From the NCBI GenBank assembly GCA_964637835.1, contig CAZWYF010000002.1, forward strand, positions 1-64,000: a stretch of DNA of 64,000 bases. Reading direction: 5' to 3'. Source of the DNA: Glo-17 sp964637835. GTDB taxonomy: Bacteria; Krumholzibacteriota; Krumholzibacteriia; LZORAL124-64-63. Below are positions 1 to 8,141 of this stretch, in pieces (the stretch's first letter is position 1; every line of letters begins with the position of its first letter). Position numbers and translations under genes: made by a program. The notes under the pieces were generated by a model that saw only the letters and a list, made by a program, of their open reading frames with translations, was not told the DNA's origin and ran no database searches.

Positions 1-17
1 GGAGGAGGGGGGTATGG

Positions 18-287
18 TTATTGATGGGTGTGGTGGTGGAGGAGGGGGTGGGGGACCAGGCGGTGGAAGAGGGTGAGGGAGAGGGCGAGGACGGCGAGGT
101 CGTCGGTCAGGCCGATGATGGTCAGTGCGTCGGGGAGCAGGTCGGCGGGCCAGAGGGCGTAGGCGAGGCCGGCGGCGGGGATGAGCTTCAGGTGCCAGGG
201 CACGCGCCGGTCCCGCAGCAGCCGCCACGTGACCCGCAGCAGCCGCCACGATCGCCGGATCCACGACAGTCGCCCCCGGTGGCGCAT
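18..287 (-). CDS. DUF1232 (YkvA-like) small membrane protein
   Basis: A protein of about 89 residues with a basic N-terminus followed by the DUF1232 core: a hydrophobic helix, then the signature DLLPD...GLTDDLAVL at about residues 49-70. DUF1232 proteins are small, poorly characterised membrane-associated proteins. The ATG at 287 is preferred to the GTG at 305 because a GGGAGGG ribosome-binding site lies a few bases upstream of it. It lies 54 bases downstream of the MtfA-like gene on the same strand and is probably co-transcribed with it. The family is clear; the function is unknown. Confidence 0.8.
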   Translation of the reverse strand: MRHRGRLSWIRRSWRLLRVTWRLLRDRRVPWHLKLIPAAGLAYALWPADLLPDALTIIGLTDDLAVLALSLTLFHRLVPHPLLHHHTHQ

Positions 288-341
288 GCGCCGCCCTCCC
301 GTCACCCGTGGTTGACCCGCCCGCTGCGGCGGCCCGGGCCA

Positions 342-1115
342 TCAGGCCCCCGGCCCCCACGCCGCCGGATCGAGCTCGAGATACTCCGCGAGGACGGCGT
401 ACAGGTCACCATAGACCGCGCGGAGGTCGCGGGGAAGTTCGAAGAAGAGCTCGACGGCGGTGGCGAAGAACTCGGTGGGGCTCTCGGCGGCGTTGTCGTC
501 GAAGAGCAGGGGGCGGCCCCGGCGCAGGCGCTTCTGGTGGCGCTCGAAGGCGGCCTGGAAGACCTCGGGCCAGCGCTCGGTGAGTGCGGCGGTGGGCAGC
601 AGCGGGGTGCCGTCGGCGCCGCCGTCCTGCTCGTCCAGCTGGTGGGCGAACTCGTGGAGCACCACGTTGTAGCCGTCGCGATGGCGGGATTCGTGGTCCA
701 CGTCCTGCCAGCTGAGGACCACCACGCCGCGCTGCCAGGACTCGCCGGCGCGCTCGTCGGGGCCCTCGTGGACCAGGAAGCCGCTCTCGTCGGGCTGCTC
801 GTCGCGGACCACGAAGGTATCGGGGTAGACCAGCACGGTGTCCAGGCCGGGATAGAAGTCGGCGCTCCGATGCAGCTGCAGCAGGGCGGCCTGGCCGGCG
901 ATGGCCAGGATGTGGGCCCGGTCGAGTTGCTGACCGCCGGCGCCCTCGAAGTGCTTCTCGGCCAGGAGCACCTGGACGACGCCCTCGTGACGCGCGCGAA
1001 GCGCTTCCGGGAGCCGGGCGCAGAGCGGCGCGGCGGCGTGGAGCCGGCGGCGCTGCTCGGGTTCCAGGGGCGAGGCCAGGAGCTTCTTGCGACGGCGGCC
1101 GCGGAGGAAGAACAT
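342..1115 (-). CDS. mtfA: MtfA-type zinc peptidase
   Basis: About 257 residues from the ATG at 1115, close to the family length. The zinc-binding HEFAH motif lies in VVLHEFAHQLDEQDG at about residue 140, followed by the conserved ESPTEFFATA segment that supplies a further acidic residue. MtfA in enterobacteria is a cytosolic zinc aminopeptidase linked to the Mlc repressor of glucose phosphotransferase genes; no Mlc is visible here, so the partner is unknown. An upstream in-frame start at 1184 would add a proline- and arginine-rich tail not typical of the family. It is followed by the DUF1232 gene on the same strand. Confidence 0.85.
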   Translation of the reverse strand: MFFLRGRRRKKLLASPLEPEQRRRLHAAAPLCARLPEALRARHEGVVQVLLAEKHFEGAGGQQLDRAHILAIAGQAALLQLHRSADFYPGLDTVLVYPDTFVVRDEQPDESGFLVHEGPDERAGESWQRGVVVLSWQDVDHESRHRDGYNVVLHEFAHQLDEQDGGADGTPLLPTAALTERWPEVFQAAFERHQKRLRRGRPLLFDDNAAESPTEFFATAVELFFELPRDLRAVYGDLYAVLAEYLELDPAAWGPGA

Positions 1116-1327
1116 GGTCGGACGGCTCCGGGACGCGGGGACGGAACTGGCCAGGGGGGGCCGGTGGGCGGCCCCGAGAGCCACGGCGGTGGTCGCGATG
1201 GTCGCGATGGTCGCGATGGTCGCGGCGGTCGCGGACCGGTCACAGGATCGCCCAGGTGGGGGACGGAGGCAAGCGGGTTGCTAGGCGCCGCCGGTGATCC
1301 GGCCCCGGGGACGGGCGAGGGAGGTTC

Positions 1328-2104
1328 ATGCTGTTGACAGGACAGGCACCCGGCACTCCGGTGGTCATGGCCGATCCCCTGACCCCGGGAGAGCAGACCA
1401 TCCTGATCGCGGGACGACCGCTCCGGCTGCGGCTCCGCCGCAGCCCGCGGGCCCGGCGGACCCTGGTGCGGGTCTCGCCGCGACGGGGCGTGGAGGTGGT
1501 GCTCGCCCGGCGCGACTCCCTGGCCACGGTCCGCGACCTGCTCGCCGAGGCGAGCGACTGGCTCGCCGAGCAGGCCACGGCGCACGGCGTCTGGGACGGC
1601 CCGCGGCGGCGCCGCTGGGCGACGGGCAGCGAGCTGCCGCTCCTGGGCCGGATGCGCCGGCTGGAGCTATCCGCGCTGCCGTCGGGGCGGGTGCGGCCAC
1701 GGTCGGAGCTGACGGACGATCGGCTGCGGCTGGAGTTGCCGGCCGAGCAGCTGCTCGATCCGCGCCCCGCGCTCATCCACTGGTTGCGCGGCTTCGCGGG
1801 CCGGGACCTGCGGGCGCGCACGGGGGCGCTGGCAGCGGTCACGGGACTGTTTCCCCTGCGCGTGATGGTGGGGGAGCGGACCACCCGCTGGGGGAGTTGC
1901 AGCCTGCGCGGCACGGTATCGTTCTGCTACCGGCTGGTGCTCGCGCCGCCGGAGGTGGTGGACGCCGTGGTGATCCACGAACTCTGCCACCTCGCGCATC
2001 TCGACCACGGCCCGGCGTTCTACCGGCTGGTGCACGTGTTCTGCCCGCAACACGACACGTACATGGCCTGGCTGCGGGAGCACGGGAATGACCTGGAGGT
2101 CTGA
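1328..2104 (+). CDS. YgjP-like (DUF45) metallopeptidase
   Basis: 258 residues. The C-terminal half carries the SprT/YgjP-type zinc motif HELCHLAHLDHGPAFYRL, preceded by the family signature TRWGSCS. The motif has the HExxH plus HG-x-x-F layout of DUF45 proteases, which are often annotated M48-like or associated with restriction systems; no such system is adjacent here. The ATG at 1328 has a GGGAGG ribosome-binding site four bases upstream, which favours it over the internal ATG at 1367. It is divergent from the MtfA gene and convergent with the glycosyltransferase gene that follows. Substrate unknown. Confidence 0.85.
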   Translation: MLLTGQAPGTPVVMADPLTPGEQTILIAGRPLRLRLRRSPRARRTLVRVSPRRGVEVVLARRDSLATVRDLLAEASDWLAEQATAHGVWDGPRRRRWATGSELPLLGRMRRLELSALPSGRVRPRSELTDDRLRLELPAEQLLDPRPALIHWLRGFAGRDLRARTGALAAVTGLFPLRVMVGERTTRWGSCSLRGTVSFCYRLVLAPPEVVDAVVIHELCHLAHLDHGPAFYRLVHVFCPQHDTYMAWLREHGNDLEV

Positions 2105-2159
2105 ATGATCCGGGTTAGCCCGGCGACGCGGCCTGTGGCGAGGGGGATCTCCCCTCCGC

Positions 2160-2834
2160 TCATGCGCGTGCTGCCGGCTCGCCCGCCGCGGTGAGGTTGC
2201 CCCGCCGATCGCGCAGGTGCTGCTCGAGCAGCGGTGCGGCGTGGATGAGGTCGCCGGGACCACGCACCACCGGCAGCGTGGGCAGCAGGGCCACGCGCAG
2301 GCGCTCGCGGCTGGCCGCGGCCATGGTCCGGCCCAGCACCGCGCCGGTGCCCCAGGGGATGCTGGCGAAGAGCGCCGGCGTGGGTGCGACCAGCCCCAGC
2401 AGGTAGTAGCCGCCCGACGGGGTGGGGCCCAGGACGCAATCGGCGTGGTCGAGGGCGAAGCCGGCGCGGTCGAGCTGGATCTCGTCCAGGTCCGGACAGT
2501 CCGCGGCCACCAGCAGGACCCGGTCGGCGCCGCGGGCGAAGGCCCGTACCGAGGCCACCGCCATGCGGGCGCCCAGGCTGCCGCCACTGGGGGGGATGGT
2601 GTGGAGGTCGTCCCCCAGCCAGTGACGGAACTCGCCGCAGGTGGCGCCCTCGCACGAGATGCAGACCCGTCGTCCGTCCTGGCGATCGCGCCAGCGACGC
2701 GCCGTGGCCACCATGTGCTCGGTGAGCCGGCGCTGCAGGCGGGCCGCCCCCGTGGCTCCCAGGGCGGGGGCCAGGCGGTCCTGGCTCTCGCCGCGGTGCG
2801 GGTACTGGGCCAAGAGGATCAGGTGGTCGGCCAT
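2160..2834 (-). CDS. DUF2064 / TIGR04282 family glycosyltransferase
   Basis: 224 residues with a GT-A-like nucleotide-sugar fold. It has the N-terminal LAQYPHRGESQDRLAPALG segment, the acidic metal-binding stretch VLLVAADCPDL near residue 107, and the family hallmark GPTPSGGYYLLGL. Relatives are annotated as TIGR04282 'arsenosugar biosynthesis' glycosyltransferases, though most members have no demonstrated arsenic role and no ars gene is visible nearby. Start at 2834 is supported by GGAGG four bases upstream. It stands alone on its strand. Confidence 0.85.
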   Translation of the reverse strand: MADHLILLAQYPHRGESQDRLAPALGATGAARLQRRLTEHMVATARRWRDRQDGRRVCISCEGATCGEFRHWLGDDLHTIPPSGGSLGARMAVASVRAFARGADRVLLVAADCPDLDEIQLDRAGFALDHADCVLGPTPSGGYYLLGLVAPTPALFASIPWGTGAVLGRTMAAASRERLRVALLPTLPVVRGPGDLIHAAPLLEQHLRDRRGNLTAAGEPAARA

Positions 2835-3032
2835 GGCAACCTCCGTGGCATCGGTCGCCGGGCGATCCCGGGCGAGGATCGGCGGCGCCGGGCGGCGCCG
2901 CCTGCTGCGATACGGCCATGGTTAGCGCCGATCGCCGCCGGCGGCAAGGGTGACGCGAGCGTGACACCCCTTGGCCTGCGGATCGATCCGTGGCACCATG
3001 GGGAACTGGCACCAGACCGCGGAGGCTCCATC

Positions 3033-3596
3033 ATGTCCGATCTCTTCGCACGCGAGCATGTCCTCGCCCTGCTGCACGAGTACACCGGGAGCGAGGCCCT
3101 GCGCCGGCATGCGTACGCCGTGGAGGCGGCCATGCGCCTGGCGGCCGAACGGACCGGCGACGATCGCGACGTCTGGGGCGCCGCCGGCCTGATCCACGAC
3201 TTCGACTACGAGCGCTATCCCTCCGCCGAGGACCACCCCTTCCGTGGCGGCGAGATCCTGCGCGAGCGTGGCTATCCGGAGGACTTCGTCCACGACGTCA
3301 TGGCGCACGCTGCGCACACCGGCCTGCCGCGCGAGAGCGCGCGGGCGCAGTGGCTCTTCGCCGTGGACGAGCTGTGCGGCTTCTGCTCGGCCTGCGCCAT
3401 GGTCCAGCCCGATCGCCGGATCGCGCAGGTGAAGGTCAAGTCCGTGCGCAAGAAGCTGAAGAAGAAGGACTTCGCCGCGAAGGTCAGCCGCGAGGAGATC
3501 GCCGAGGGGGCGTCGGCCCTGGGCCTGGAGCAGGATGTGCTCATCGAGCACGTGCTGACGGCCATGACCGGGGTGGCGGACGACCTCGGCCTCTAG
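3033..3596 (+). CDS. HD-domain hydrolase
   Basis: 187 residues starting at the ATG at 3033, preceded by GGAGG. An early histidine lies in LRRHAYAVEAAM, the HD doublet in GLIHDFDYERYP, and a further metal-ligand histidine in MAHAAHTG, as in HDIG/HDDC-type phosphohydrolases. The C-terminus is lysine-rich (KSVRKKLKKKDF). The family acts on nucleotides or other phosphate esters; the substrate cannot be told. Single gene ended by the strong hairpin at 3645-3670. Confidence 0.85.
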   Translation: MSDLFAREHVLALLHEYTGSEALRRHAYAVEAAMRLAAERTGDDRDVWGAAGLIHDFDYERYPSAEDHPFRGGEILRERGYPEDFVHDVMAHAAHTGLPRESARAQWLFAVDELCGFCSACAMVQPDRRIAQVKVKSVRKKLKKKDFAAKVSREEIAEGASALGLEQDVLIEHVLTAMTGVADDLGL

Positions 3597-3644
3597 GCGA
3601 CCGGTCGCCTGCCTGGTGGGGCCATCGCCCCGCTGGAAACGAGA

Positions 3645-3670
3645 GAGGGAGGGCCCGTGGGCCCTCCCTC
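3645..3670. terminator. Bidirectional hairpin terminator
   Basis: Perfect 11-bp stem (GAGGGAGGGCC paired with GGCCCTCCCTC) with a 4-base loop, between the 3' ends of two convergent genes: the HD hydrolase (+) and the rhodanese lipoprotein (-). Confidence 0.8.
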
Positions 3671-3694
3671 CTCGTGTCCCGGGGCACCGGGGTG

Positions 3695-5551
3695 CTAGCG
3701 GGTCGTGGTCTCGAGGGTGAAGTCGTTGGCGATGTCGGCCGTCCACTTGTGGGCGGTGAGCTGGTCGTGGAAGAGGCTGTTGACGCCGAAGGCCAGACTG
3801 TAGGCGTCGTAGCCCAGCATGTTCAGGTACGCGGTGACCTGGCTGGAGTGCTGGCCGGTCCAGCAGTAGACCACCACCGGCATGTCGGTCGGCAGGGTGC
3901 CGAGCATCTGGTCGTAGCCCAGGCTCTGGTACGGCGTGTACTGGAAGGCGCCAGGGATGTGGCCGGGGACGCCGCTGGTGCCCTCGCCGAGGTAATCGGC
4001 GAGCGCGTGGTAGTTCACGATGTGGTACTCGCCCAGGTTGTCCATGATGTCGGCGTAGCGCTGGGCCTTGAAGCCCGCGGCGAGCATGGCCTCGACCTGG
4101 TCGGCGACGGTGGTGCCGTCGGCCAGGGTGGGGTAACCCTGGAAGGTGAGGTCATCGTTGTTGTCGGTGGTCTCGGGGTTGCCGAGCAGGTTGGCCACGT
4201 TGTTGTTCCAGGAGCCGGCCAGCGACGAGTTCCAGGAGCTCATGCCGAAGCCCAGACTGTAGGTGTCCTCGTAGCCCATCATCTCCATGGCGATCTTCAC
4301 GTGCCCGGCCGACTGGCCGCTGTAGCAGACCACCACGTACGGCTTGTCGTCGGGGATGGTGCCGACCAGGTCGTCCAGGATGGTGCCGAAGGAGCTGTGG
4401 TAGGCGCCGGGGATGTGGCCGGCGTCGTAGTCGTCCTGCGCCCGGATGTCGATCACCGTGTAGTCGACGAGATTGTCGTTCAGGGCCTGGGCGCCGATGA
4501 TGCCGGGGCAGTCGCCGCTGTCGTTGACGTAGTCGAGCAGGTCGTCGGCGACGGCCTGGAAGGTGGCGCCCGGCGGCATGCCGACCTCGAGGGGGAAGTC
4601 GTTGGCGATGTCGGCCGTCCACTTGTGGGCGGTGAGCTCGTCGTGGAAGAGGCTGTTGACGCCGAAGGCCAGACTGTAGGCGTCGTAGCCCAGCATGTTC
4701 AGGTACGCGGTGACCTGGCTGGAGTGCTGGCCGGTCCAGCAGTAGACCACCACCGGCATGTCGGTGGGCAGGGTGTTCAGCATCTGGTCGTCGCCCAGGC
4801 TCTGGTACGGCGTGTACTGGAAGGCGCCGGGGATGTGGCCGGGGACGCCGCTGGTGCCTTCACCCAGGTAGTCGGCCAGCGCGTGATAGTTCACGAAGTG
4901 GTACGCGTCCAGGTTGTCCATGATGTCGGCGTAGCCCTGGGCCTTGAAGCCCTCGGCGAGCATCCACTGCACCCGGTCGCTGACCACGGTGGCCGGATCC
5001 TCGCTCAGCTCGGGGAACGGGTACTCCACCAGCTGGTCGTTGTTGTTGGCGGTCTCGGGGTTGCCCAGCAGGTTGTTCACGTTGTTGTTCCAGGAGCCGG
5101 CCAGCGACGAGTTCCAGGAGCTCATGCCGAAGCCCAGGCTGTAGGTGTCCTCGTAGCCCATCATCTCCATGGCGACCTTCACGTGCCCGGCGGACTGGCC
5201 GCTGTAGCAGACCACCACGTACGGCTTATCGCCCGGGATGGTGCCCGAGAGGTCGTCGAGGATGGTGGCGAAGGAGCTGTGATGGGCGCCGGGGATGTGG
5301 CCGTCCAGGTAGTCGGCCTCGCGGCGGATGTCGATCACGGTGTAGTCGTCCAGATTGTCGAACAGGGTCTGAGCGCCGATGATGCCGGGGCAGTCGGTGC
5401 TGTCGTTGACGTAGGCCTTGCCGGCCTCGACCATCACCTCGAACGCGGTGGCGCCCGGCTCGGTGGGGTTGTCGTCGTCGTCGTCGGAGCAGCCCCAGAA
5501 CGCCGTCAGGGCCACCAGTAGCAGGATCAGCCAGGTCTTGCGGTACTGCAT
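3695..5551 (-). CDS. Lipoprotein with four tandem rhodanese domains
   Basis: 618 residues. The N-terminus is a lipoprotein signal (MQYRKTWLILLLVALTAFWGC, cysteine at about residue 21) followed by an acidic linker, so the protein should be lipid-anchored outside the cytoplasm. Four rhodanese folds follow, arranged as an A-B pair repeated twice. A domains carry the loop VVVCYSGQSAGH and B domains VVVYCWTGQHSSQ. Each keeps the catalytic cysteine of sulfurtransferases, but none shows the arginine usual in the CxxxxR active-site loop, so the substrate may differ from thiosulfate. It is the last gene downstream of the multiheme lipoprotein cytochrome, 107 bases away with a hairpin between. An extracytoplasmic sulfur-handling role is inference. 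Confidence 0.9.
   Translation of the reverse strand: MQYRKTWLILLLVALTAFWGCSDDDDDNPTEPGATAFEVMVEAGKAYVNDSTDCPGIIGAQTLFDNLDDYTVIDIRREADYLDGHIPGAHHSSFATILDDLSGTIPGDKPYVVVCYSGQSAGHVKVAMEMMGYEDTYSLGFGMSSWNSSLAGSWNNNVNNLLGNPETANNNDQLVEYPFPELSEDPATVVSDRVQWMLAEGFKAQGYADIMDNLDAYHFVNYHALADYLGEGTSGVPGHIPGAFQYTPYQSLGDDQMLNTLPTDMPVVVYCWTGQHSSQVTAYLNMLGYDAYSLAFGVNSLFHDELTAHKWTADIANDFPLEVGMPPGATFQAVADDLLDYVNDSGDCPGIIGAQALNDNLVDYTVIDIRAQDDYDAGHIPGAYHSSFGTILDDLVGTIPDDKPYVVVCYSGQSAGHVKIAMEMMGYEDTYSLGFGMSSWNSSLAGSWNNNVANLLGNPETTDNNDDLTFQGYPTLADGTTVADQVEAMLAAGFKAQRYADIMDNLGEYHIVNYHALADYLGEGTSGVPGHIPGAFQYTPYQSLGYDQMLGTLPTDMPVVVYCWTGQHSSQVTAYLNMLGYDAYSLAFGVNSLFHDQLTAHKWTADIANDFTLETTTR
3721..5470 (-). repeat. Tandem 876-bp intragenic duplication in the rhodanese gene
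   Basis: Sequence beginning at 3721 recurs at 4597 with long near-identical stretches, for example around the VVVYCWTGQ and MSSWNSSLAGSWNN segments. The offset is 876 bases (292 codons) and each unit encodes one A-B rhodanese pair. Boundaries are approximate. High nucleotide identity suggests a recent duplication or ongoing gene conversion. Confidence 0.85.
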
Positions 5552-5620
5552 TCTTCACTCCTCTTGCGGCCCGTTGGGCCTGGGTCCTGGCGGCTCGGGC
5601 GGCCACCGTCTCTCCTCGGA

Positions 5621-5643
5621 GCCGGGACCCGCGGGGTCCCGGC
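5621..5643 (-). terminator. Intercistronic hairpin between cytochrome and rhodanese genes
   Basis: Perfect 10-bp stem GCCGGGACCC / GGGTCCCGGC with a 3-base loop, immediately downstream of the cytochrome stop. It lacks a T-run and may be a partial terminator or an RNA-processing/stability hairpin that uncouples rhodanese from cytochrome expression. Confidence 0.5.
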
Positions 5644-5658
5644 CCTCTCGGACGCACT

Positions 5659-7251
5659 CTACTTGCCGGCGGGGAAGCTCTCGGGGATCACGATGCCGAT
5701 GTTGGCCTCGTAATCCACCAGCTGGGTGACCCCGTCCTCCTCGTACAGGTCGGATTCGCGCAGCAGGAAGCCATCGGTGCCGTCCGGCGACTGATGGCAG
5801 CTGTAGGCGCAGCTCTCGCCGTCGACCACGGCGGTCTGCGGCGTGCTGCGGATCACGTTGTGGGGGCTGGTGTACAGCCAGGTCGGGTTGCTCAGGTAGC
5901 CGGGCAGGCTCAGGCCCCAGTTGGCGAAGCTGTCCGGATCGATGGGGATGTGCCGCACCAGGGCCACGTCGTACTCGGTCCGGTACGGGCTGGGGTTCCG
6001 CGCGATCTTCAGCTGCACCGTGCTCGGCTCGATGTCGTAGCCCTCGGCCGTCATGTTGTGGCAGTTGGTGCAGTTCTTGTAGGGCTGCGAGTGGCAGACC
6101 TGGCACTGCATGTTCGGCGGCGTGCCGCCGGGGACGCCATGCACGTGGTGGCAGTCCGAGCAGGCCGCGCTGCTGGCCTCCGAGTGGTGCGCGTGGTTGA
6201 TCTCGGCGGAGCTGAACACGAAGGTCGCGGGGTCGCCGTCCACGTGGCACTCGTTGCAGTCCGAGCCGGCATCCACGGCCACGGCGACGTCCGCGGTGTG
6301 GCAGTCCTCGCAGCGCGGCATGTTGGCCACCTCGTAGCGGTGCTCGTACTCGTTGCCGTCACCGTGGATCTCTTCCTTGGTGTGGCAGCCGCTGCACTGC
6401 ATGCCGCTGGTGCGGTGGACGTCCGGCACGTTGCCCTCGAGCTCGCCCTTGAAATCGGTGCCCACGCGGCTGCCGTGGCAGGCGGTGCACTGCTCGTTCA
6501 TGTCCGGCGTGGCGCGGAAGCGATGCGAGTAGTAGGAGCCGATCTTCGGGAAGCCGCCGCCCACGCTGTTGGGACGGGAGATGTGGCACTGGCCGCAGGT
6601 GGTGTGGCAGCCGGCGCAGCGCTGATCGAAGAAGTTGTCCAGCCCCAGCTCCGAGAAATCGGTGCCGGTCCGGCCGTCCAGCGCGGTGTGGTAGCCGTCG
6701 AGATTGCTGTGCAGGCTGGTGGCGGTGTTGGTGACCGCCTCCTCGTGGCACTGGTCGCAGGCCGACCGGGTGAAGCTCTGGTCATGGCAGGCCGTGCAGC
6801 CGGACTGGCCCGGCGCGCTGGGGTCGGCGTACATGCCGGCGTGCGCCTCTTCCATGGTGTTGAAGGTGTTGTCGGGCGCGCCGCCGTGGCAGTGCTGGCA
6901 GGTGAGCACGTGCGGGGTCGGGTTGGCGTCGCCCTCGTACTGCGGGCCATGGATGCTCTGCAGGAAGTTGTCGCCGTTGCTGCCGGTGATGATGACCTTT
7001 TCCCAAGCTTCCAGCTCGGGTACCGAGCCGCCTCAGCCATCCTCCTCCTTGAGGACGGCGAGGGTCACCTCCTCGCCGAGGGCTTCCTTGAGGGCATCCT
7101 CGCTCGAGTGGCAGCCGAGGCAGGTCTTGTCCGTGGGCTCGGGACCGCCGGGTCCCCCTGTGACGTCGTTGGAGGTGTCGTTCTCGCACCCCCAGAGGAC
7201 GGCCAGGAGCAACGTCAGCGGCAGCACGATCATGATCGAGCGCTGCGTCAT
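5659..7251 (-). CDS. Multiheme c-type cytochrome lipoprotein interrupted by one in-frame TGA
   Basis: Read through the TGA at 7035-7033 this is one protein of about 530 residues. It has a lipoprotein signal (LLLAVLWGC) and 13 CxxCH heme sites, one before and 12 after the TGA, plus a C-terminal CxxxCH (CAYSCH). Heme numbers and the lipid anchor resemble outer-membrane cytochromes at the outer end of porin-cytochrome conduits (OmcA/MtrC role), but the sequence is not obviously of those families. If the TGA terminates, the first product is a 72-residue monoheme stub and the remainder (possible GTG start at 6909) has no signal peptide, so it could not mature. The gene overlaps the tetR stop by ATGA, implying translational coupling. 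Pseudogene, assembly error and recoding are all possible. Confidence 0.7.
7014..7035 (-). other. In-frame TGA followed by a short hairpin
   Basis: The TGA codon (7035-7033) sits between codons for EEDG and GGSVPELEAW of one continuous reading frame. Four bases after it is a perfect 6-bp hairpin (GCTCGG-TAC-CCGAGC, 7028-7014), extendable by a wobble pair and one more pair. The geometry does not match the Escherichia coli SECIS (longer spacing, G-containing apical loop), so selenocysteine insertion is only a weak possibility. Confidence 0.6.
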
Positions 7252-7919
7252 TGGAATCTCCCTGGTTGTGGCATTTCCGGGGCCGGTGAAGGGTCGGGGC
7301 GGGTCTGCTGGCGAAGTCCCCGCGCGAAGACGCGGGCGGTGTTGGTGTAGATGTCGGCGGGCTCGTTGCGGGACGGGAACAGCGTGTCCCAGATCCCGAG
7401 GTTCAGGGCGCAGTCCATGACCATGCCCACGTAGCAGCGGCCCGTCAGGAAGGGCTCGACCTCGTGGATCTCGCCCGACTCCATGCGCCGCTGGAACTCC
7501 TGGGTCAGGAAATCGATGTACGGCAGGCGGATCTCCTGGAAGAGGACCGTGGAGACGTCGCCGCTCTCGAGGCTGTTGTTGAACATCAGGCGCATCAGGC
7601 CGGGATCCTCGCGCGTGAGCTTCATGATGTGGGCCGACACCGCCACCAGGACGTCCTCGATGGAGCCGCGCCCGGCGCGCTCTGCGAGGTAGCCGGCGAT
7701 GTCGTGCTCGGCCGCCTTGTGGCGGATCGCCTGCTCGTAGAGGTGCAGCTTGCTGTCGAAGTGCCGGTAGATGGCGGCCTCCGTGATCCCGCAGCCACGG
7801 GCGATCTGGCGGACCGAGGCGCCGGCGAAGCCATGCCTGGCGAACAGATCCGTCGCGTGGAGGAGGATCTGCTGGCGGCGGTTGCCGTGGGTCCCGCTGC
7901 TGCCGTTGCGACCGGCCAA
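7248..7919 (-). CDS. TetR/AcrR family transcriptional regulator
   Basis: 223 residues. The N-terminal helix-turn-helix is typical of TetR proteins (RRQQILLHATDLFARHGFAGASVRQIARGCGITEAAIYRHF, about residues 14-52); the C-terminal ligand domain is unassigned. The best start is a TTG at 7919 with AGGG upstream; no ATG fits the family N-terminus. Its stop overlaps the start of the cytochrome lipoprotein (ATGA), so the regulator and cytochrome are translationally coupled and likely co-regulated. An imperfect palindrome at 7941-7960, just downstream of a candidate promoter, is a plausible autoregulatory operator. The inducer is unknown. Confidence 0.9.
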   Translation of the reverse strand: MAGRNGSSGTHGNRRQQILLHATDLFARHGFAGASVRQIARGCGITEAAIYRHFDSKLHLYEQAIRHKAAEHDIAGYLAERAGRGSIEDVLVAVSAHIMKLTREDPGLMRLMFNNSLESGDVSTVLFQEIRLPYIDFLTQEFQRRMESGEIHEVEPFLTGRCYVGMVMDCALNLGIWDTLFPSRNEPADIYTNTARVFARGLRQQTRPDPSPAPEMPQPGRFQ

Positions 7920-7940
7920 AATCGCCCTGTCCCGGTGGGA

Positions 7941-7996
7941 GTTAGCGAACGTTTACCAACGGGGGAGAAGATGCCAGCCTGTTACGTGCTCGTCAA
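7941..7996 (-). promoter_or_regulatory. Candidate promoter and TetR operator upstream of the regulator gene
   Basis: On the minus strand a TTGACG box (7996-7991) and CATCTT (7973-7968) are 17 bases apart. Just downstream is an imperfect 20-base palindrome at 7941-7960, with half-sites GTTAGCGAAC and GTTTACCAAC (7 of 10 positions match in inverted orientation). An operator overlapping the transcription start is the usual TetR autorepression layout. This is inference from sequence only. Confidence 0.5.
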
Positions 7997-8091
7997 GAAC
8001 TGTTTTTCTTATGGCAACCAAGAATGATCGTCGTTTTCAGCGGGCCCCCGCGCCGCGACCCCGTGGCGGGCCGCCCGCCCGGCGGCATGAA

Positions 8092-8117
8092 GAAGGCCCC
8101 GCCTGGGCGGGGCCTTC
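8092..8117 (-). terminator. Terminator after the outer-membrane porin gene
   Basis: A 12-bp GC-rich stem (GAAGGCCCCGCC / GGCGGGGCCTTC) followed on the minus strand by CTTCTTCAT. It lies 25 bases past the porin stop and separates the decaheme-porin unit from the tetR-cytochrome unit. Confidence 0.8.
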
Positions 8118-8141
8118 CCGGAGTCGATCGCGTCGAGGCGG

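Noticed and set aside
2990..5521. Very long plus-strand frame (843 codons) across the rhodanese gene
   Set aside because: It is antisense to a protein with clear lipobox and four rhodanese folds, has no recognisable motifs and is explained by GC-rich third-position bias.
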